Shown here: positions 29,469-32,554 of the stretch, in pieces
Numbering within the stretch: the first letter of the stretch is position 1
Layout: each line of letters begins with the position of its first letter
Source of the DNA: JBDKVA01 sp039679375
Lineage (GTDB): Bacteria; Bacillota; Clostridia; Acetivibrionales; DTU013
NCBI GenBank assembly: GCA_039679375.1
Contig: JBDKVA010000096.1
Location: 1-32,554, forward strand
Reading direction: 5' to 3'
Length of the DNA: 32,554 bases
Position numbers and translations under genes: made by a program
Notes under the pieces: model-generated
Told to the model about the DNA's origin: nothing
Seen by the model: only the letters and a program-made list of their open reading frames with translations
Databases searched by the model: none

Positions 29469-30104
29469 ATGATAATTGGGGAAATACGGCACATACTCTT
29501 GCTTTCGGAAATGGATACTGACGTTTTGGATAGATGTATTGCGGAAAATCAGCTATTTGTCAGGCATTACTCAAAGGGGACGACGGTGCATCATCAGCAT
29601 GAAACCTGTTCTGTGCTTGACGTTATTTTGTCGGGAAAACTTGTTGCGTATTCTTTGTCGGAAAACGGCTCCGCAATTACAATGTTCGAGTTTCAAAAAA
29701 ACAGTATCATCGGAGCCAATTTGCTGTTTGGAGAAAATGCCATATATCCATTGAACATTTACGGTGTAACAGCTTGCGATGTGCTTCATATATCGAGAGA
29801 TGCGGTTATGGAATTTCTGCATGACTATCACTTTGTCATGCAGTATATAAAATCTTTGTCTCTGAATTCTCAAGGCATGAATCAAAAGATTACAATGCTC
29901 ACCCAAAAAACGCTTCGTGAAAACATAATGGTCTATCTCAAGCAACAATCCATTATTCAAGGCTCTTCGAAAATCGTCCTCCCATTCAGCAAAAAAGAAC
30001 TGGCAGACTACTTGGGCGTTCAACGGCCGTCGCTGTTCAGGGAACTGAAAAAATTGAAGGATGAGGGAATCATTGAAATTGACAACCGCACTATTCAACT
30101 ATAA
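29469..30104 (+). CDS. Crp/Fnr-family transcriptional regulator
   Basis: 211 residues from ATG at 29469. The N-terminal cNMP-binding-like barrel (VLDVILSGKLVAYSLSENG, KNSIIGANLLFG) is followed by a long dimerisation helix and a winged HTH: LPFSKKELADYLGVQRPSLF then RELKKLKDEGIIEIDNRTI. The cyclic-nucleotide phosphate-binding signature is missing, so a redox or small-molecule signal is likelier. It is divergent from the permease pair by 106 nt and overlaps the convergent Crp-like gene by six bases. Confidence 0.88.
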   Translation: MIIGEIRHILLLSEMDTDVLDRCIAENQLFVRHYSKGTTVHHQHETCSVLDVILSGKLVAYSLSENGSAITMFEFQKNSIIGANLLFGENAIYPLNIYGVTACDVLHISRDAVMEFLHDYHFVMQYIKSLSLNSQGMNQKITMLTQKTLRENIMVYLKQQSIIQGSSKIVLPFSKKELADYLGVQRPSLFRELKKLKDEGIIEIDNRTIQL

Positions 30105-30758
30105 CAGTTCAAATTGATTTTTATGAAACCTCAGAACGCCGTCGTCCCTGAGCTTCGAAAGCTCGGCCGACATGGCGCTGCGCTCGACGGAAAGGTAGTC
30201 CGCGAGTTCCTGCCGGTTGAACGGAATACAAAAGTGACTGCTTCCCGCTTTCTTCGCTTCGGCCGAGAGATAGGCAAGAAGCTTTTCACGGGTGGTACGT
30301 TTTGACGTAAATTCAATTTTCTGCGTCAGCGATATATTTTTCATTGATACGATATTCAACATATTCTGAATGAGCCTGCTGTGAAAATCGCATACCTTGG
30401 CGCACGGGACGGCAAGCCTGTGACAGTCGATAAAGAGGAGTTCACTTTCGGTCGTTGTGATCACACTGACTGGAAGCGTTTTTATTTCCGCGCAGGCAAA
30501 GGATTCCCCAAACAGATTCCCAGTGTCGATTTTGGCAAGGATGCTTCTATTTCCGTAATAGTCGTCCTGAACAACCTGAACCTGCCCCGATAGAACGATG
30601 CCGAATCGTTCGATGCTTTCGCCGCTGAAAAATACAGTTTGACCTTTTTCAAATCGAACCGATTTCGCGGACAGGCACGACAAAAGTGGCTGTAAATCAG
30701 CTTCTTCAATGCCCTTGAATAATTGTACTGTTTTCAGTATATCCAAATTATTTTTCAT
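30099..30758 (-). CDS. Crp/Fnr-family transcriptional regulator (HcpR-like position)
   Basis: 219 residues from ATG at 30758 after AGAGGG. The sensor barrel (VRFEKGQTVFFSGESIERF, VLSGQVQVVQDDYYGNRSIL, GNLFGESFACAE) and HTH (IPFNRQELADYLSVERSAMS then AELSKLRDDGVLRFHKN) are complete. Several Cys residues lie in the sensor half, but not in the N-terminal cluster of Fnr. It is divergent from the ferredoxin-cupin-hcp operon, with a 16-bp palindrome between. That is the usual arrangement for HcpR-type regulators of nitrosative stress. Confidence 0.88.
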   Translation of the reverse strand: MKNNLDILKTVQLFKGIEEADLQPLLSCLSAKSVRFEKGQTVFFSGESIERFGIVLSGQVQVVQDDYYGNRSILAKIDTGNLFGESFACAEIKTLPVSVITTTESELLFIDCHRLAVPCAKVCDFHSRLIQNMLNIVSMKNISLTQKIEFTSKRTTREKLLAYLSAEAKKAGSSHFCIPFNRQELADYLSVERSAMSAELSKLRDDGVLRFHKNQFELL

Positions 30759-30770
30759 AAAACCCTCTTT

Positions 30771-30786
30771 TGTTGGAATTCCAACA
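30771..30786. promoter_or_regulatory. Perfect 16-bp palindrome, candidate Crp/Fnr operator
   Basis: TGTTGGAATTCCAACA is its own reverse complement. It sits 13 nt before the leftward regulator start and 88 nt before the rightward ferredoxin start, so it could repress one and activate the other. Confidence 0.65.
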
Positions 30787-30873
30787 GACTTATTAACTTA
30801 AGAATAGTAAACTCAAGACATAAAGTCAACAATAACCTGAAGAAACGCACTCGGAAAAAGAGGTGAACGGAAC

Positions 30874-31578
30874 ATGATCCGAAAAATTATCAAAATTGAT
30901 GAAGAGAAATGCAACGGCTGCGGTCTGTGCACAAAAGCCTGCCATGAAGGGGCAATCAGCATGGTAAACGGGAAAGCAAAATTACTGCGCGATGATTACT
31001 GCGACGGACTCGGCGACTGCCTGCCTGCCTGCCCAACAGGAGCTATCAGCTTCGAGGAACGTGAAGCGAAGGAATATGACGAAGCCGCCGTAAAGAAAAG
31101 CAAGCTGAGCAGGCAGGAAGAAACGCTGGCCTGCGGATGCCCAGGCACGCAGTCTAAAACCATCCATCGGGAAAAAAAGTGTGAGATCGTCCATCCCAAT
31201 ATCAGCGAAAACAAAAGCCAGCTTTCACAGTGGCCCGTCCAAATCAAGCTTGCGCCGGTCAACGCGCCGTATTTCGCGGACGCAAACCTGCTGATCGCCG
31301 CCGACTGTACGGCCTATGCTTACGGCGATTTTCACAACAGGTTTATCAGGAACAAAGTGACCCTGATCGGCTGCCCCAAGCTTGACGAAGGGGATTACAG
31401 CGACAAACTGACGGAGATCATTAAAAACAACAACATTAAAAGTGTTACAGTCGTCAGAATGGAAGTTCCCTGCTGCGGCGGAATCGAGAACGCGGTAAAA
31501 AGGACGCTTCAAAATAGCAGCAAAATGATTCCCTGGCAGGTAGTGACGATTTCAACCGACGGAGAAATTCTTGATTGA
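30874..31578 (+). CDS. Ferredoxin-domain protein of the hcp operon
   Basis: 234 residues. The N-terminal ~65 hold two 4Fe-4S motifs: CNGCGLCTKACHEGAI and the family-typical CDGLGDCLPACPTGAI. The rest (CGCPGTQSK, ADCTAYAYGDFHNRF, TLIGCPKLDE, MEVPCCGGIENAV) forms a Cys-containing domain seen in ferredoxins linked to hybrid cluster protein. It likely donates electrons to Hcp. It lies 15 nt before a cupin gene and heads the operon. Confidence 0.88.
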   Translation: MIRKIIKIDEEKCNGCGLCTKACHEGAISMVNGKAKLLRDDYCDGLGDCLPACPTGAISFEEREAKEYDEAAVKKSKLSRQEETLACGCPGTQSKTIHREKKCEIVHPNISENKSQLSQWPVQIKLAPVNAPYFADANLLIAADCTAYAYGDFHNRFIRNKVTLIGCPKLDEGDYSDKLTEIIKNNNIKSVTVVRMEVPCCGGIENAVKRTLQNSSKMIPWQVVTISTDGEILD

Positions 31579-31593
31579 CAGGAGGTAATCATA

Positions 31594-31908
31594 ATGATAG
31601 AAAAAGAGTATAAGCTGTCCAAAACAAATGAAAAAGCAATAGAAAAAGTCATATTTGACGAAAACCTTCATTACCTCCACATGGTGTTTAACAAAGGCGA
31701 GGGATTGCCGAAGCACTTTTCCAATTCGAACGTGTATATGACCGTCATTCGCGGAAAGCTTTCCATCGGCCTTGATGAACAGGAAATCCATGAGTACGAG
31801 GCCGGAACTCTGCTGCAAATCCCGTTTCAAACCAAAATGAACGTCAGAAATATGCATGACGAAACGCTGGAGCTGATCGTCGTAAAGGCGCCCGCTCCGA
31901 AAAGCTGA
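31594..31908 (+). CDS. Small cupin-domain protein
   Basis: 104 residues from ATG at 31594, after AGGAGGT. A single cupin barrel: HYLHMVFNKGEGLPKHFSNS (first motif, with His ligands), VIRGKLSIGLDEQEIHEY, and YEAGTLLQIPFQTKMNVRNM (second motif). It shows no extra domain. It lies between the ferredoxin and hcp genes with short spacing (15 and 21 nt), so it is co-transcribed. It may bind metal or sense nitrosative products; its function is not established. Confidence 0.85.
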   Translation: MIEKEYKLSKTNEKAIEKVIFDENLHYLHMVFNKGEGLPKHFSNSNVYMTVIRGKLSIGLDEQEIHEYEAGTLLQIPFQTKMNVRNMHDETLELIVVKAPAPKS

Positions 31909-31929
31909 GAAAGCGAAGGAGGAAAAACA

Positions 31930-32554
31930 ATGAGCATGTTTTGTTATCAGTGCCAGGAAACCGCCGGAGGAAAGGGCTGCGCGGTGCACGGCGTGTGCGG
32001 AAAAACCGAAGAAGTCGCAAAGCTTCAGGATCTTTTGATTTACACCCTCAAAGGTATTTCGCAGATTGTAGTCAAAGGGAAGGTCGATGTCAAAAGCCTT
32101 GGTGAGACGAACTATGAAGTGCTCAGCAGCCTGTTCATGACCATCACCAACGCGAATTTCGACGACGGTTCGATTGAAAAGCAGATCATAAAAATGATCG
32201 CCTTAAGAGACAAACTCAGAAATTCTGCTGCCTCTGTGGTTTTACACGACGCAGCAACCTTCACGGTAAGTTCCAGAGAGTCCATGCTGGAAAAGGCTGC
32301 CTTCGTCGGCGTGCTGTCAACCGCAAACGAGGACGTGCGTTCTCTCCGCGAGATGATAACATACGGCCTTAAGGGTATGGCGGCCTATGCCGGGCATGCG
32401 AAAAACATCGGAAAAGAAGATTTGGCAATCAACGCCTTTATCTATGAGGCGCTGGCGGCAACGCTGGACGATTCCCTTACCGCCGACGATCTGGCGGCGC
32501 TGACGCTGAAAACCGGCGAATATGGCGTCAAAGTCATGGCGCTTCTGGATGAGG
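31930..32554 (+). CDS. hcp: Hydroxylamine reductase / hybrid cluster protein (partial, 5' end)
   Basis: 208 codons from ATG at 31930, after GAAGGAGG; the rest lies beyond the right edge. MSMFCYQCQETAGGKGCAV followed by HGVCGKTEEVAKLQDLL is the Hcp N-terminus, with Cys at residues 5, 8, 17 and 23 for the [4Fe-4S] cluster. The helical region that follows (GLKGMAAYAGHAKNIGKED) is family-typical. Hcp reduces NO or hydroxylamine and also takes part in S-nitrosylation control. The hybrid-cluster ligands would be in the missing part. Confidence 0.95.
   Translation, partial: MSMFCYQCQETAGGKGCAVHGVCGKTEEVAKLQDLLIYTLKGISQIVVKGKVDVKSLGETNYEVLSSLFMTITNANFDDGSIEKQIIKMIALRDKLRNSAASVVLHDAATFTVSSRESMLEKAAFVGVLSTANEDVRSLREMITYGLKGMAAYAGHAKNIGKEDLAINAFIYEALAATLDDSLTADDLAALTLKTGEYGVKVMALLDE

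Noticed and set aside
1..32554. CRISPR array or rRNA operon
   Set aside because: No regularly spaced repeats and no rRNA-like sequence were seen in the window.

Overview
The window is bacterial, of moderate-to-low GC, with strong AGGAGG-type ribosome binding sites, TTGACA/TATAAT-like promoters, ATG/GTG/TTG starts and a gene set typical of an anaerobic Clostridia member (agr-type peptide signalling, AsnA, Hcp with a ferredoxin, GH38 mannosidase, several AraC regulators). I cannot name the species from this sequence.

Positions 1-7374 look like one end of an integrative element inserted at a tRNA-Ser gene. The minus strand carries a compact cassette: a small Xre regulator, a 478-residue protein with a degenerate HNH-like zinc module, an ~82-residue middle protein and a DUF2326 coiled-coil ABC ATPase that runs off the left edge. 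This layout matches the ABC-three-component (ABC-3C) conflict systems. Divergently on the plus strand are a small conserved-looking protein, a sigma-70-like regulator, a ~530-nt stem-loop-rich region without a credible gene, a PemK/MazF-like toxin, an excisionase-like HTH protein and a tyrosine integrase. The integrase is followed by tRNA-Ser(CGA). Two displaced 5' halves of tRNA-Ser lie to its right, and GTAGAAA-type repeats that could be integrase arm sites lie on both sides.

Positions 7700-12100 hold a TadA-type deaminase, an unannotated 40-residue membrane peptide, a Sir2 deacylase and an agr quorum-sensing locus in the order agrD-agrC-agrB. It has no response regulator nearby. The AgrD core appears to use serine instead of cysteine, which would give a lactone pheromone. 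A small gene of unknown function follows.

Positions 12200-19800 form a carbohydrate-utilisation neighbourhood: a GH38 alpha-mannosidase, a uroporphyrinogen-decarboxylase-like protein and three AraC-family regulators. A ~98-bp copy of the 3' end of one AraC gene and its terminator is stranded between the mannosidase and the decarboxylase-like gene.

Positions 19900-27800 hold housekeeping or accessory genes: a nucleotidyltransferase-domain protein, a UvrA paralogue, asparagine synthetase A, topoisomerase III and a small DUF1648-like membrane protein with a palindromic operator in its promoter. A decayed ORF with two in-frame stops follows.

Positions 28100-32554 look like a nitrosative or redox stress module: a permease split in two genes, one half fused to a ferredoxin domain; two convergent overlapping Crp/Fnr regulators; a perfect 16-bp palindrome; then a ferredoxin, a cupin and the start of hcp (hybrid cluster protein), which runs off the right edge.
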